The notes under the pieces were generated by a model. That model saw only the letters and a program-made list of their open reading frames with translations, was not told where the DNA came from and ran no database searches. From Siphonodentalium dalli (Eukaryota; Mollusca; Scaphopoda; Gadilida; Siphonodentaliidae): a stretch of 64,000 nucleotides of DNA. Within the stretch, counting starts at the first letter, position 1. The number at the start of each line of letters is the position of its first letter. Position numbers and translations under genes: made by a program. Shown in pieces: positions 1 to 12,834 of the stretch. The stretch covers positions 51,496,911-51,560,910 of the forward strand of contig CP136066.1 of the NCBI GenBank assembly GCA_032622095.1, given 5' to 3'.

Positions 1-1248
1 TTAACATGATTCGACCAGTTATCACCTTTCTGTGTCATAATACATCAGCCTGTTCTCGTGAAAATGAGCACGTAGCGGACGTATTTTAATGAGCGATTTT
101 ATTTACTTCACACTGCATGAAAAGCGAGATTTATAAAATATAAATGTTGCATAAATTTAGGGCCCTGAAATTATGCATGCATTTATACATATTAATTTCG
201 CCTTTATACCAAAACATAAATCTCTAATTTATATTTTTAAATCTCGCATAAATGTTGCATAAATGTTGCATACATTTAGGACCCTGAATTTATGCATGCA
301 TTTATACATATTAAATTCGCCTTTCTTCGAACAGTGCCGGAGGTCAGTAGAGCTATTTTGTCCCCAGCGAACATTTATAGCAATGTGGTAGACATTTGAT
401 GTCACTTTAACACTATTGAGTCAAATGACATGTTGACAACGCTTACCCATAATAGCCCACGACTGAAGACCTTTCGCATCAGATATCCGGACAAACCGCC
501 CTACAGATAAACGTGATATAGATGTTATACCTCTATAGACACATGTCGTGTTTCTCACGTAATTTGAAGTATATGAATTAAAATGATTACAAATAAAGCA
601 TATTTGAGTTCAGGAATGGGGAATGGGGGTGTCCACTTCAGATATTCCATGTGCACGCCCCCCCCCATTGGGGCTAAATATTCAAATCAACTTTGCAGAA
701 ATTGTCCTAAATTTTCCAAATTTCGGAAATTCTGTAGATTTTCCGACTGAATAATCCCAAAATTCCAAAACATTTAAACTAGTCACCCACCTAGCAGTCA
801 AATTTGCCAACTAAAACATTAAAATTAGACAAAATTACAGGTATAAATTTAACAATTCCTATCCATACGAAATACGCCCATGTTGGCATTATATAATCTA
901 CCCTGTTTCATTGACATGAATTACCAGACTCACTGCGACCCGCGTCATACAACATAATAACGGTATAATTATACGATCACTATGGGCTTATTTCAGAATA
1001 AACTCCGTCCAATATGAAAGTATTTTCACAACATATCCTCATGGAAATAGGATCATATGAGGCATACATATTCACATAAGTTCATATTTGACTCTTTTTG
1101 CATGAAATAAACCCATAATGAGCGTATACCCGTTATTTAGTTGAATGGCGCGGGCCGCAGTGAAAACACATTATAAAGAGCGTGGATCTGATAAGTCGTG
1201 TCAATGAAAACAGGTAGGTTAAATATTGCCAATATGAGCTCATTTCAT

Positions 1249-1384
1249 GTTAGAATAAACACTATACGGGCTTAGTTTGAACGCCGCGTTTTACGTCCAT
1301 GTAGAGCGTATTTGTTCTCTAATACGCTCTACATGAGCATAAAAGGCGACATTAAAAATAAGCCCGTATTGTGCTTATTTTAAC
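1249..1384. repeat. Imperfect hairpin within the unit
   Basis: Nested inverted repeat. The inner arms CATGTAGAGCGTATT and AATACGCTCTACATG flank an 8-bp loop. Outer arms around ATACGGGCTTA and TAAGCCCGTAT extend the fold to GTTAGAATAA and TTATTTTAAC. It looks like a small fold-back MITE. Counterparts lie at 10040-10175, 19070-19205, 27038-27173 and 36992-37127. Nearby 1150-1212 is an inverted relative of 4838-4890, and 983-1025 is a direct relative of about 4891-4936, so the unit holds two diverged copies of this element family. Confidence 0.8.
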
Positions 1385-1446
1385 GGGAACAGACAGATCT
1401 GCATGAGGATATGATGACAAAATTCATTCTCATTAATATTAAATGG

Positions 1447-1682
1447 TCGCTCAGCAACTACACAAAACACTAAACGGACACATCGGGACTCCCCCATACA
1501 CCGTATTAAAACTCGTGGGCTCTTCCCCATACAACATTCAATTCAATGCAACTTTTGCCGCTTTCGGGCATGACGATTTTCTATGTTCAGATATCCTCAA
1601 AACAACAAATCGTGGGGCGAAGAAGAAGACCATCCCGGGCGCTTCGCGCCCATCCACCCTTCCGTGCATTAATATTAAATGG
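1447..1682. mobile_element. Small insertion flanked by 16-bp direct repeat
   Basis: A 236-bp segment bounded by CATTAATATTAAATGG at 1431-1446 and again at 1667-1682. The related sequence at about 5029-5060 runs straight from the same ATTAATATTAAA into TCTCGATAACG without it, so the 5-kb site behaves like an empty site. The duplicated flank could be a target-site duplication or slippage homology. A GC-rich hairpin (gggcgcttcgcgccc) sits near its right end. Counterparts are at about 10238-10473, 19268-19503, 27236-27471 and 37190-37425. An 82-codon frame crossing it has no recognisable domain. Confidence 0.55.
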
Positions 1683-1770
1683 TTTCGATAACGAAATCGT
1701 GCCGGTGGGTTTTCATACGCTGTGAATTAAATCACGCAATAACATTGTGTTCTAATGTATGTATATTAAT

Positions 1771-3759
1771 AGCAACCACAACGCGCCGCAGGCGCGTTGT
1801 TGCTTTTCAAGTTTAGGCGTGAATGACGTCATTAATTTTTACAATACCATGAAACAGAATTTCGCCGCGATGAAAAACGGCGCACAAAAATGGGTTAAAA
1901 ATCACGTGACTTCCGCTCCGCTTTCGCATAGAATCATGGGAACAATAATTTCCCAAAAAGAAACGGTGACACAGAATCGGAAGTGGACCAACGGGATGGT
2001 TATAAAATTAACAACTTTAGTTTTTCTGAACAATTCCTACGTGATTTTGGCCTATAGTTTAGTTTCGTTTGACCAATTTCGTTGGTTAGCTGAATAAAAT
2101 CAGCGAAGACGTCATGACATGGGTCCATGACGTCATTTGCGTCATTTGGTGTTGTGGGCTAGAATCCAGAAAAAATTGGTCTCCACAGGAAACACTGATT
2201 TCACATCAGTATACTAGACTTGGTTGCATTTATAACCGTTTTCGCAAAAGATATATGCGAAAATAGCACAAGCAAACGTGCCTGCTTCAGAATCAAATTA
2301 CCACAGTTGAATAGCCAAGGATGTACCCTTTCCAACAATGTATAGCACGACATCGTGTGTTGCGCCGATGTTTACTTATGATGTTTTGTAATAACGATCC
2401 CGCCTTAGCTGCGTGTAATTTTCCTCCGGACAAATTGCTTAGCGAAAAATCCCCCTAATAGGCGGACAACATATTCAATAAGTTCCCGTCTCGCAACGAT
2501 TTGGCCTCACAGCCATATCAGCGGCTTATCAATTCCTTCGAGATAAATGATTGAACCAATCTACCCTAACAAGGGGGATTTTTTCACGGTTGTATGTCGC
2601 GCGAATAGTATTGGCTGGCTGCCAGGTATTCACACTCAACATCGGAACGCGGCTTATTATTTGAAATCATTTGTGAGCAGTGGTGGCGGCAAGGAAGTCA
2701 AATTATATGTCCATCATAACATGGGTCGCCTTCGTTGGACAAGATGGAATTAAGCCTCAACCAAATTTGTTGTCAAGTTGATGTGGGGGGCTTATATGAC
2801 CTTGACCTTGACCATAAAACGACCTTGACCTCTGTTGAAAGACATCTCACTTAAAGGGCCATTTTGCTAGATATGTGTTGCGATGTACGCGCTAATGTCA
2901 ATATTCAGAGGCCTTTTATAGCTATCCTTTAGAAATATACCGGTATCGAGGCTCCTACATACTCGAGTCTGTATCTGACGAACAGAAACATGGGAGTGCG
3001 ATATCAATTTAAACTTGACCTCCATAAAGAATCTATTATATATTTGAAGAAAGTTTGTGGTCTGTGCGTGTGGGTGTGTGTGTATGTATGTATGTGTGTG
3101 TGTGTTTCCGCGATGGAATCGGAAACGGCTAACCGATTTTGATGAAACTTGGTACCGGTATGTAGTTTGACCCGATAAGTAACAGGGGTCTATCCGTTTG
3201 CCCGTGCGGCGTGACCTTGACCTTCAAATGACCTTGAACCAATGTCCCTCCGCTGAGCCGATTTCCACCAAATTTGGTGTGTGGGGGTAGTTTGAGGCGC
3301 TGATCAATTTCGTAACACACGGATGCCCGTGCGGCGTGACCTTGAACCTGTATATCGGTATCCGCTGGGCCGATGTCCACCATGTTGGGGTGTTGATGTA
3401 AATGGTGATGCCAATAAATTTCATCGCACCGAGATGCCCGTCAGACGGGTACCCAGCTAGCCTAATATATATTTTTGGGACTTCTTTTCTGTTTGTCTGT
3501 TAGCTATGGCCGTGAAAACTTCCGGACGGAGTTCGACGAAATTTGATACCTAAGTGTACTTTTGTCCGGGAAGTGTTTTGGACGGGTCAAATTGTGACTC
3601 CGACCTTACCTTGATCTTCAAAATGGTCGATTCAAGGTCAAATCTGGTCAAATGTAGCACGTAACCGTGTTCTTGCTCATATACAAACAAAACAAAGTAA
3701 CTAGATCCAACGAAGCATCGCGTGAGGTTGCCCCGTTACGTGTCACGTGTGATCATATT
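1771..3759. mobile_element. 1989-bp block absent from copy 5
   Basis: Present in copies 1-4 (10562-12550, 19592-21580 and 27594-29582 in the others) and missing in copy 5 at 37547/37548. One end carries a GC-rich hairpin (caacgcgcc-gca-ggcgcgttg) about ten bases inside the border. Read on the minus strand, that is a hairpin just before a 3' terminus, as in Helitron-like elements. The canonical TC and CTRR ends are not clear, and no clean target duplication is seen. It may therefore be either an insertion or a deleted piece. It contains the composite repeat at 3044-3665. Confidence 0.45.
3044..3665. mobile_element. Composite interspersed repeat with GT/GTAT microsatellite
   Basis: Two elements sit back to back. 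The first starts with a (GT/GTAT) microsatellite (3068-3106), then a core with ACGGCTAACCGATTTTGATG and several TGACCTTGA motifs, and ends at CCAGCTAG (about 3456). The second starts AATATATATTTTTGGGAC, contains TTAGCTATGGCCG, and has a TCAAGGTCA motif at 3632-3640. The same pair in the same order occurs at 40009-40880. The organisation resembles the CvA/pearl or Helentron-associated repeats described in bivalves; this family assignment is from general knowledge. Counterparts are at 11835-12456, 20865-21486 and 28867-29488. Confidence 0.65.
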
Positions 3760-4043
3760 ACCGATACGACATGCCGTGTTCTGAATTGGGTTCGTCTGCT
3801 GCAACGAGGAGAATCACAATACTTAATATATACAGTCTGTACGCCGCCAGACCCATCCTGAATGAACAACGCATCTAATGTACATGTATCAGTTCGCAAT
3901 ATGACTTTAACAACGTTAGGAAATAGACTATGCTGTTGGTGGGTCCTCTTGATTTAGCTATGTTGTTGGAGGGGCAAAATGGTGCTTTTAGGGATACGGT
4001 TGACCATCGCGATGGGTATTGCTGTTAAAAAATAACACATCCG

Positions 4044-4441
4044 TTAACCCTTTACCCAACAGAAGGGCCCTGTGCCAATGCATTCTCTTATATATGCGAG
4101 TCGACCATAGGTCGCCTCACATATATAAGAGAATGCATTGGCTTAACACATTAAAAATTATAAAATTGTTAAAGAATGTAAGAAAAAATGGTAAAAAGTG
4201 TTAAAAAAAGATTTTTTTAGGCCAATGCATTCTCTTATATATGCGAGGCGACCTATGGTCGACTCGCATATATAAGAGAATGCATTGGCACAGGGCTAAC
4301 TGTAACTATCACAATGTGGTCAAGGAGCCGGTTCCAATGATATCCATATTTGTATGGTTCTATTGAGACAGACCGAAGATATTTTAGGCTGTTGAAGCTT
4401 TATTTGGCCGGTTTTGGCCGGTTTGTTGGGTAAAGGGTTAA
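4044..4441. mobile_element. piggyBac-type MITE, copy 1 (398 bp)
   Basis: The termini are inverted: TTAACCCTTTACCCAACA on the left and TGTTGGGTAAAGGGTTAA on the right, each starting at TTAA. TTAA targets and CCC-rich ends are hallmarks of the piggyBac superfamily. The interior has no transposase frame. It holds two long palindromes (4073-4142 and 4220-4296) with arms CAATGCATTCTCTTATATA, themselves mutually inverted. This is therefore a non-autonomous, highly foldable element. A diverged unit relative at 61545 has an intact TTAA at the corresponding edge. Confidence 0.85.
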
Positions 4442-4916
4442 GTGGGACCGTTTATTTGTTTCGAACAGACCATTCAGCCGATACCATATAGCAACAGTGA
4501 TATGTAAGTGTTACCACAGCTATGCTCCGAGCGCCAATGTCCCAAATTTATTATTTGTAATGTTCTATGACATAGCTATACGCGATAGTGAGTCTAATAA
4601 CGTTTATTTGTGACAAAATTACACAATACAAATTATGGTCACGTTTAACGTAACCACTATTGTTTGTTAGCTAAACAACCACACGTTTTTTTTAGATCAG
4701 AACATATTCGAAATATAATGAATAATAATGGATAGAAGCATTGCCGGACAAGGGTCATCGATTCATATCAAATATGTTATACCCCGGTCACTATATAACA
4801 CATGTTTACAAAGAGATAGACCATATTTAAACTACATTTTTTCATCGACACGACTTCACGCCATTTATAATGTGTTTTCACTGTGACCTGATATGGGCCT
4901 ACTTCAGAATCAAATC

Positions 4917-5003
4917 CGTCCAATATGAACCTATGTAAATATCTACGTCCAATATGAACCTATGTAAATATCTACGTCCAATGTGAACCTATTTGAATGA
5001 GGA
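4917..5003. repeat. 29-bp minisatellite, three copies
   Basis: Three tandem copies of a 29-bp motif beginning CGTCCAATATGAACCTATG, the third diverged. The same motif opens a single-copy relative at about 1005. Counterparts occur at the equivalent place in copies 2, 3 and 4. Confidence 0.8.
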
Positions 5004-5927
5004 GATCTTGAGCAAATACATTCTCATTAATATTAAAATTTTCTCGATAACGAAATCGTGACGGTGGTTTTTCATAAGCTGCGAATTCAATCACGCATTG
5101 AAATTATATTCTAATTTTGTATATTTAAGACTTAACCTCAATGATTAAATTTTCGTAATCTGTATAATCAATCTAGCAATAAGAGTATATTCTAAGTTAT
5201 GAATATAACCTGCATAATGTGAGTGTATAATGTCCAATAGTCAACATGAATGTGGGGCTCACGTGGAAAGTCCATGATATATATTCTGTTTTAAAATTAC
5301 TGAGACACTACCCTTTCATCATTAGATGATAACCACATACAGTATGGATGTGGCGGTTATATTAGTGTGTACCATATTCCTTGTTATGATTCCCCGCCGT
5401 GAAGCAATCGAATCGTCCTCATCAGAGTCAGGTATGTGATGCTTAATATTCTCCAAGTTTATAGCCATAATGCAGATGACACGTTCCGTGAACATAGCGT
5501 ACCGAGTTCACTTCAGTAGTGTAATCACCCCTGGTTAAGTGGTCCTGCTAATTTTCTATGATGCTGGTGGGTCCTGCTGAATTTCAATGATGCTGCATGG
5601 TAGGGCAAATCGATGCTGTTAAGAAAAAGTACCGTTATCTTATTTAAAGTTGTCACATGCGCCGTGTTTTGCTGATGTCATCAATTCGCGGACAATTCAG
5701 TATGTGTGGAAAATATTCAAAACATGTGTATTGTGAAATATTTTAATAATGGCTGTGTTGATTGTTGCAAAACCGGTCATAATTGAGACGGCTATCACTG
5801 TCGTATCACAGACACTAACGCCACCATTATTAAAATTTAAATATATATATATGTTCATCAATATATCATATCGACCCTGACTATTTAGTCCGGCCGCCAA
5901 GTCACACATGCTTGTTTGCGCGTATAG

Positions 5928-6058
5928 AGTTTTTCTCTCGGTGGATTCCGGTGGTCTAGAGTACCGGTCTGAATAATCCACCATCATAGCGTTAGCACAA
6001 TAATTATGTTCTTATGGTCTCTTTGTGTTGCTTCAACCACGTTTGTGATGGTGGTATT
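5928..6058. repeat. Intra-unit duplication, first half
   Basis: Shares GTGGATTCCGGTGGTCTAGA, then ACAATAATTATGTTCTTA and TGTGATGGTGGT, with 6664-6916 in the same order. The second copy is longer through an internal insertion (about 6712-6838). This is an old duplication inside the unit, present in copies 1-4. Confidence 0.75.
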
Positions 6059-6520
6059 TCTTTACACCCCGTCAATTAAAGTCATCAACTTAACTTTACC
6101 CAATGAACAGCTGAATGTGATTGTTAACTGCTGAACTGGGTTGAACCTCGGTCAAATGGTGTCCCCGTTGGTATATTTACACACTAAGTGTTGTCATCAC
6201 TAAATCCAGCATTCCGATTGGTCGGCGCCCACGTGGCTAATTGCAGTTATTTCTCGGTGAATGCGCAACGCCTCATAACACCAATCTCATAACACCATCG
6301 ATACGTCATTGGGGTTGGAAAGACGAACGCGTAATGTTTTGGGCGCATTTGGACTCGCGCAGGATTGACTTAATACATCATCGGGTTTCAATATGAAGAG
6401 AAATTGTTCCTATTAACTTTTGCCAAGGGTGCTATTGGGTATTTTGGGCTGATCTTGTCACGATACACTTTTCGATTTAAATACATTTACAAAAGTGGCT
6501 TTTTCGCTAAATGTATATAA

Positions 6521-6597
6521 ATATAAGGATTAACTGTCATGTGGACTATTTTTATGGAGATGTAACCGTGAGGTAAGTGGTCATAACTTGTATGTAA
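6521..6597. repeat. Half-palindrome (copy 1 deletion remnant)
   Basis: Left arm of the hairpin that is complete in copies 2-4. Here the sequence jumps after TATGTAA straight to TGGTGTTCCC. This removes the loop, the right arm and about 150 bp more (239 bp in total), with a 2-bp AA microhomology at the junction. Confidence 0.85.
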
Positions 6598-9500
6598 TGG
6601 TGTTCCCTTTAGTCCGACAGCCTAACCGCATTTTTTGGCTGATGCGTGATTTCGCGTCTATATTGTTTTTTTCTTTGTGGATTCCGGTGGTCTAGAGTAC
6701 CGGTTTGAAGAATCAACCAGCTGCCTGGCTGACAGCTTTGAGGAATTTGAGAAATTATGTTAAGTCAAAATGGCGGTTAATTGGCCATCCGTGCCAGAAA
6801 GAGAACGAGTGCTTCTGGAAATGAAGCACAAAAGCATAGTGCTAGAACAATAATTATGTTCTTAGGACCTCTTTGTGTTAGTTCGACCGAGATTGTGATG
6901 GTGGTTTCAAATATGGCCAACAAGATGGCGGTTTGAAATCGCGAAAATCTTAGTTTTTACTAAATCCGAACAAAAACCACCAGTAGCAGTATATCGAGTC
7001 CGAACGGCCAGACATGGGTATTTGACAAACTGGTAGCTCATTCCAACACAAATATAGCCTTCAAATCGGAACCTTGTGTCATTTCGTAAATTGGACGAAG
7101 AACATATGGTATAATCATGACAATTATGGGGAATCTGACGCTACCTAAATATATCTTTTAAACTATTGGATCATATTACGACATAATTGAAGCCAAATCA
7201 TAATCTTAGTTGAGTGTAACTAAAATGCTGATCAGCTGCTCATCAGTAGTTTACATACTAAGATGCTGATCAGCAGATTTCATGAAGTCAGTTATACTCA
7301 TTTATAACGAAGATAGTCGCTTGTATGTTGTGTAAATGACATATATTCTATGGATTATATCTTAATACAGGGATGGGACACAATGTGACTGACCAGCATG
7401 CTCGTTCAGCGGTTTAATACTTTGTCCAGAAATGCATCGGTCAGCAGTTCAAAGTCCCACCCAGCAGTTCAACAGCTACAGTTCAGCAGATTTTCCTGGA
7501 GTTGATTATAACACGGATATTAGTTAAGATGTTGTGCACATAACTTGTAATCAGTGGGGTATAACGAAATGCATCGATTTTACTAATCAGCAGCTGAATG
7601 CCATGGGAGAGGAGAGGAGCCTCACTAAGTTTGGTAATGCTCCGATCCCTGTAGACCCACACCATTCAAACAACATGTATACCAGAATTGTATAAGATCG
7701 TGCCAGTGAGCACATTGATAAGAGGTTCTGCTGGTCAGCTATCGACTCTCAAAAGGCGAAGTTTCAACACGTTTTTAATTTGTATCAGACTATTAAATAA
7801 ATCCTTTGATCGTTTCTAATAAAGAGCGTCCATACTAACGTTTCCCAAAAGCAACAGATACAAAAAACGTTCTCAATTGTAATATTATGATTGTTTCTAT
7901 TGGTTTCAACGTAGAAAAGGTTAACTATGATTTTGTTGATTTTTGCGATGCATGTCCATAGACTGATGATGACTTCAGTTTATTATTATTTGTTCCCCGC
8001 ATGGTAAGCTGGAAATTAACTTAGGAAAGTTGACTAATCTGATGTCAAATCCGACCGTTGTTTTTTGACACAGTTGACTAACTTCTGTACCAAGGTACAT
8101 GTTCATAAACGAACGATGTTAAACGTCCCCTTTTTAAAAAGCCTACAAGGCGTCTATACGCTTTTGTTTAAATATGTTGAGGTATCATAAAACAAATAAA
8201 GATGTCCGAATATGATTAAACCAATATAGTCATGACGCATTTGTTCATAATCAGAAAGAATTTTCGGCGATACCTAAGGTAATGTTATTTACATAAATTA
8301 TACAAATGAAAAATACGTACACCACGTGTATTCTAATCTGGAATTAAATCAGTCAAATGTGTACGGGTCATGTGGAAACGCGTATTCAACAATTCGGCGA
8401 ACTGAGCGATAGTCGCCATTTCATATAGTGGACACCTTTCGCATAATGAAGTACTACTGATAATAGTTATGAATAGCTTATAGTACGTAGTCGTTATATT
8501 TTCGCACTGAGCAAGAAACGTTTTCACAGAATTGATGTCCTCGAGTCTGTTTGTGAGATAAACTTCTTGCCACTGACAGCAATGTGACAAAGTTCTCTTT
8601 GTCGTGATTATTATGTACTTAATTATGTTATTATAAGGTCATAGTCAGTGGTATGTTCGATTATTACATGAAAAGCCCGCCTGGCTTCTTGAAAACGTAA
8701 GCGTAACTACGGATATGACAAAACAATTGATAGAAAGAACACAAATGTTTGTGACGTAGTACCTTATTGCTAATTATACGACAAGTGTCCATTAACATGA
8801 TTCGACCAGTTATCACCTTTCTGTGTCATAATACATCAGCCTGTTCTCGTGAAAATGAGCACGTAGCGGACGTATTTTAATGAGCGATTTTATTTACTTC
8901 ACACTGCATGAAAAGCGAGATTTATAAAATATAAATGTTGCATAAATTTAGGGCCCTGAAATTATGCATGCATTTATACATATTAATTTCGCCTTTATAC
9001 CAAAACATAAATCTCTAATTTATATTTTTAAATCTCGCATAAATGTTGCATAAATGTTGCATACATTTAGGACCCTGAATTTATGCATGCATTTATACAT
9101 ATTAAATTCGCCTTTCTTCGAACAGTGCCGGAGGTCAGTAGAGCTATTTTGTCCCCAGCGAACATTTATAGCAATGTGGTAGACATTTGATGTCACTTTA
9201 ACACTATTGAGTCAAATGACATGTTGACAACGCTTACCCATAATAGCCCACGACTGAAGACCTTTCGCATCAGATATCCGGACAAACCGCCCTACAGATA
9301 AACGTGATATAGATGTTATACCTCTATAGACACATGTCGTGTTTCTCACGTAATTTGAAGTATATGAATTAAAATGATTACAAATAAAGCATATTTGAGT
9401 TCAGGAATGGGGAATGGGGGTGTCCACTTCAGATATTCCATGTGCACGCCCCCCCCCATTGGGGCTAAATATTCAAATCAACTTTGCAGAAATTGTCCTA

Positions 9501-12500
9501 AATTTTCCAAATTTCGGAAATTCTGTAGATTTTCCGACTGAATAATCCCAAAATTCCAAAACATTTAAACTAGTCACCCACCTAGCAGTCAAATTTGCCA
9601 ACTAAAACATTAAAATTAGACAAAATTACAGGTATAAATTTAACAATTCCTATCCATACGAAATACGCCCATGTTGGCATTATATAATCTACCCTGTTTC
9701 ATTGACATGAATTACCAGACTCACTGCGACCCGCGTCATACAACATAATAACGGTATAATTATACGATCACTATGGGCTTATTTCAGAATAAACTCCGTC
9801 CAATATGAAAGTATTTTCACAACATATCCTCATGGAAATAGGATCATATGAGGCATACATATTCACATAAGTTCATATTTGACTCTTTTTGCATGAAATA
9901 AACCCATAATGAGCGTATACCCGTTATTTAGTTGAATGGCGCGGGCCGCAGTGAAAACACATTATAAAGAGCGTGGATCTGATAAGTCGTGTCAATGAAA
10001 ACAGGTAGGTTAAATATTGCCAATATGAGCTCATTTCATGTTAGAATAAACACTATACGGGCTTAGTTTGAACGCCGCGTTTTACGTCCATGTAGAGCGT
10101 ATTTGTTCTCTAATACGCTCTACATGAGCATAAAAGGCGACATTAAAAATAAGCCCGTATTGTGCTTATTTTAACGGGAACAGACAGATCTGCATGAGGA
10201 TATGATGACAAAATTCATTCTCATTAATATTAAATGGTCGCTCAGCAACTACACAAAACACTAAACGGACACATCGGGACTCCCCCATACACCGTATTAA
10301 AACTCGTGGGCTCTTCCCCATACAACATTCAATTCAATGCAACTTTTGCCGCTTTCGGGCATGACGATTTTCTATGTTCAGATATCCTCAAAACAACAAA
10401 TCGTGGGGCGAAGAAGAAGACCATCCCGGGCGCTTCGCGCCCATCCACCCTTCCGTGCATTAATATTAAATGGTTTCGATAACGAAATCGTGCCGGTGGG
10501 TTTTCATACGCTGTGAATTAAATCACGCAATAACATTGTGTTCTAATGTATGTATATTAATAGCAACCACAACGCGCCGCAGGCGCGTTGTTGCTTTTCA
10601 AGTTTAGGCGTGAATGACGTCATTAATTTTTACAATACCATGAAACAGAATTTCGCCGCGATGAAAAACGGCGCACAAAAATGGGTTAAAAATCACGTGA
10701 CTTCCGCTCCGCTTTCGCATAGAATCATGGGAACAATAATTTCCCAAAAAGAAACGGTGACACAGAATCGGAAGTGGACCAACGGGATGGTTATAAAATT
10801 AACAACTTTAGTTTTTCTGAACAATTCCTACGTGATTTTGGCCTATAGTTTAGTTTCGTTTGACCAATTTCGTTGGTTAGCTGAATAAAATCAGCGAAGA
10901 CGTCATGACATGGGTCCATGACGTCATTTGCGTCATTTGGTGTTGTGGGCTAGAATCCAGAAAAAATTGGTCTCCACAGGAAACACTGATTTCACATCAG
11001 TATACTAGACTTGGTTGCATTTATAACCGTTTTCGCAAAAGATATATGCGAAAATAGCACAAGCAAACGTGCCTGCTTCAGAATCAAATTACCACAGTTG
11101 AATAGCCAAGGATGTACCCTTTCCAACAATGTATAGCACGACATCGTGTGTTGCGCCGATGTTTACTTATGATGTTTTGTAATAACGATCCCGCCTTAGC
11201 TGCGTGTAATTTTCCTCCGGACAAATTGCTTAGCGAAAAATCCCCCTAATAGGCGGACAACATATTCAATAAGTTCCCGTCTCGCAACGATTTGGCCTCA
11301 CAGCCATATCAGCGGCTTATCAATTCCTTCGAGATAAATGATTGAACCAATCTACCCTAACAAGGGGGATTTTTTCACGGTTGTATGTCGCGCGAATAGT
11401 ATTGGCTGGCTGCCAGGTATTCACACTCAACATCGGAACGCGGCTTATTATTTGAAATCATTTGTGAGCAGTGGTGGCGGCAAGGAAGTCAAATTATATG
11501 TCCATCATAACATGGGTCGCCTTCGTTGGACAAGATGGAATTAAGCCTCAACCAAATTTGTTGTCAAGTTGATGTGGGGGGCTTATATGACCTTGACCTT
11601 GACCATAAAACGACCTTGACCTCTGTTGAAAGACATCTCACTTAAAGGGCCATTTTGCTAGATATGTGTTGCGATGTACGCGCTAATGTCAATATTCAGA
11701 GGCCTTTTATAGCTATCCTTTAGAAATATACCGGTATCGAGGCTCCTACATACTCGAGTCTGTATCTGACGAACAGAAACATGGGAGTGCGATATCAATT
11801 TAAACTTGACCTCCATAAAGAATCTATTATATATTTGAAGAAAGTTTGTGGTCTGTGCGTGTGGGTGTGTGTGTATGTATGTATGTGTGTGTGTGTTTCC
11901 GCGATGGAATCGGAAACGGCTAACCGATTTTGATGAAACTTGGTACCGGTATGTAGTTTGACCCGATAAGTAACAGGGGTCTATCCGTTTGCCCGTGCGG
12001 CGTGACCTTGACCTTCAAATGACCTTGAACCAATGTCCCTCCGCTGAGCCGATTTCCACCAAATTTGGTGTGTGGGGGTAGTTTGAGGCGCTGATCAATT
12101 TCGTAACACACGGATGCCCGTGCGGCGTGACCTTGAACCTGTATATCGGTATCCGCTGGGCCGATGTCCACCATGTTGGGGTGTTGATGTAAATGGTGAT
12201 GCCAATAAATTTCATCGCACCGAGATGCCCGTCAGACGGGTACCCAGCTAGCCTAATATATATTTTTGGGACTTCTTTTCTGTTTGTCTGTTAGCTATGG
12301 CCGTGAAAACTTCCGGACGGAGTTCGACGAAATTTGATACCTAAGTGTACTTTTGTCCGGGAAGTGTTTTGGACGGGTCAAATTGTGACTCCGACCTTAC
12401 CTTGATCTTCAAAATGGTCGATTCAAGGTCAAATCTGGTCAAATGTAGCACGTAACCGTGTTCTTGCTCATATACAAACAAAACAAAGTAACTAGATCCA

Positions 12501-12834
12501 ACGAAGCATCGCGTGAGGTTGCCCCGTTACGTGTCACGTGTGATCATATTACCGATACGACATGCCGTGTTCTGAATTGGGTTCGTCTGCTGCAACGAGG
12601 AGAATCACAATACTTAATATATACAGTCTGTACGCCGCCAGACCCATCCTGAATGAACAACGCATCTAATGTACATGTATCAGTTCGCAATATGACTTTA
12701 ACAACGTTAGGAAATAGACTATGCTGTTGGTGGGTCCTCTTGATTTAGCTATGTTGTTGGAGGGGCAAAATGGTGCTTTTAGGGATACGGTTGACCATCG
12801 CGATGGGTATTGCTGTTAAAAAATAACACATCCG

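Larger units (their letters stand above)
1..8791. repeat. Macrosatellite copy 1 (8791 bp)
   Basis: First visible copy of the head-to-tail unit. The unit boundary (starting TTAACATGATTCGACC) is arbitrary because the window opens inside the array. Base-by-base reading shows the same order of blocks in copies 2-4. This copy lacks 239 bp present in copies 2-4, lost at the centre of a hairpin after position 6597. Only short unrelated open frames (longest 112 codons at 1759-2097) are present, repeated merely because the DNA is repeated. None has a recognisable domain, so no gene is called. Internal landmarks are a hairpin at 1249-1384, a 236-bp insertion at 1447-1682, a 1989-bp block at 1771-3759 and a MITE at 4044-4441. 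Confidence 0.95.

Noticed and set aside
1443-2097. Repeated 82- and 112-codon frames in every array copy
   Set aside because: They look conserved only because the whole DNA unit is conserved. They lack domains, cross element boundaries (one spans the 236-bp insertion), and one is shortened in copy 4 by a small indel with no sign of selection.
1771-3759. Confident Helitron call for the 1989-bp block
   Set aside because: Only the subterminal hairpin and an A/T border fit. The canonical TC and CTRR ends were not found, so it is left as an unassigned block.
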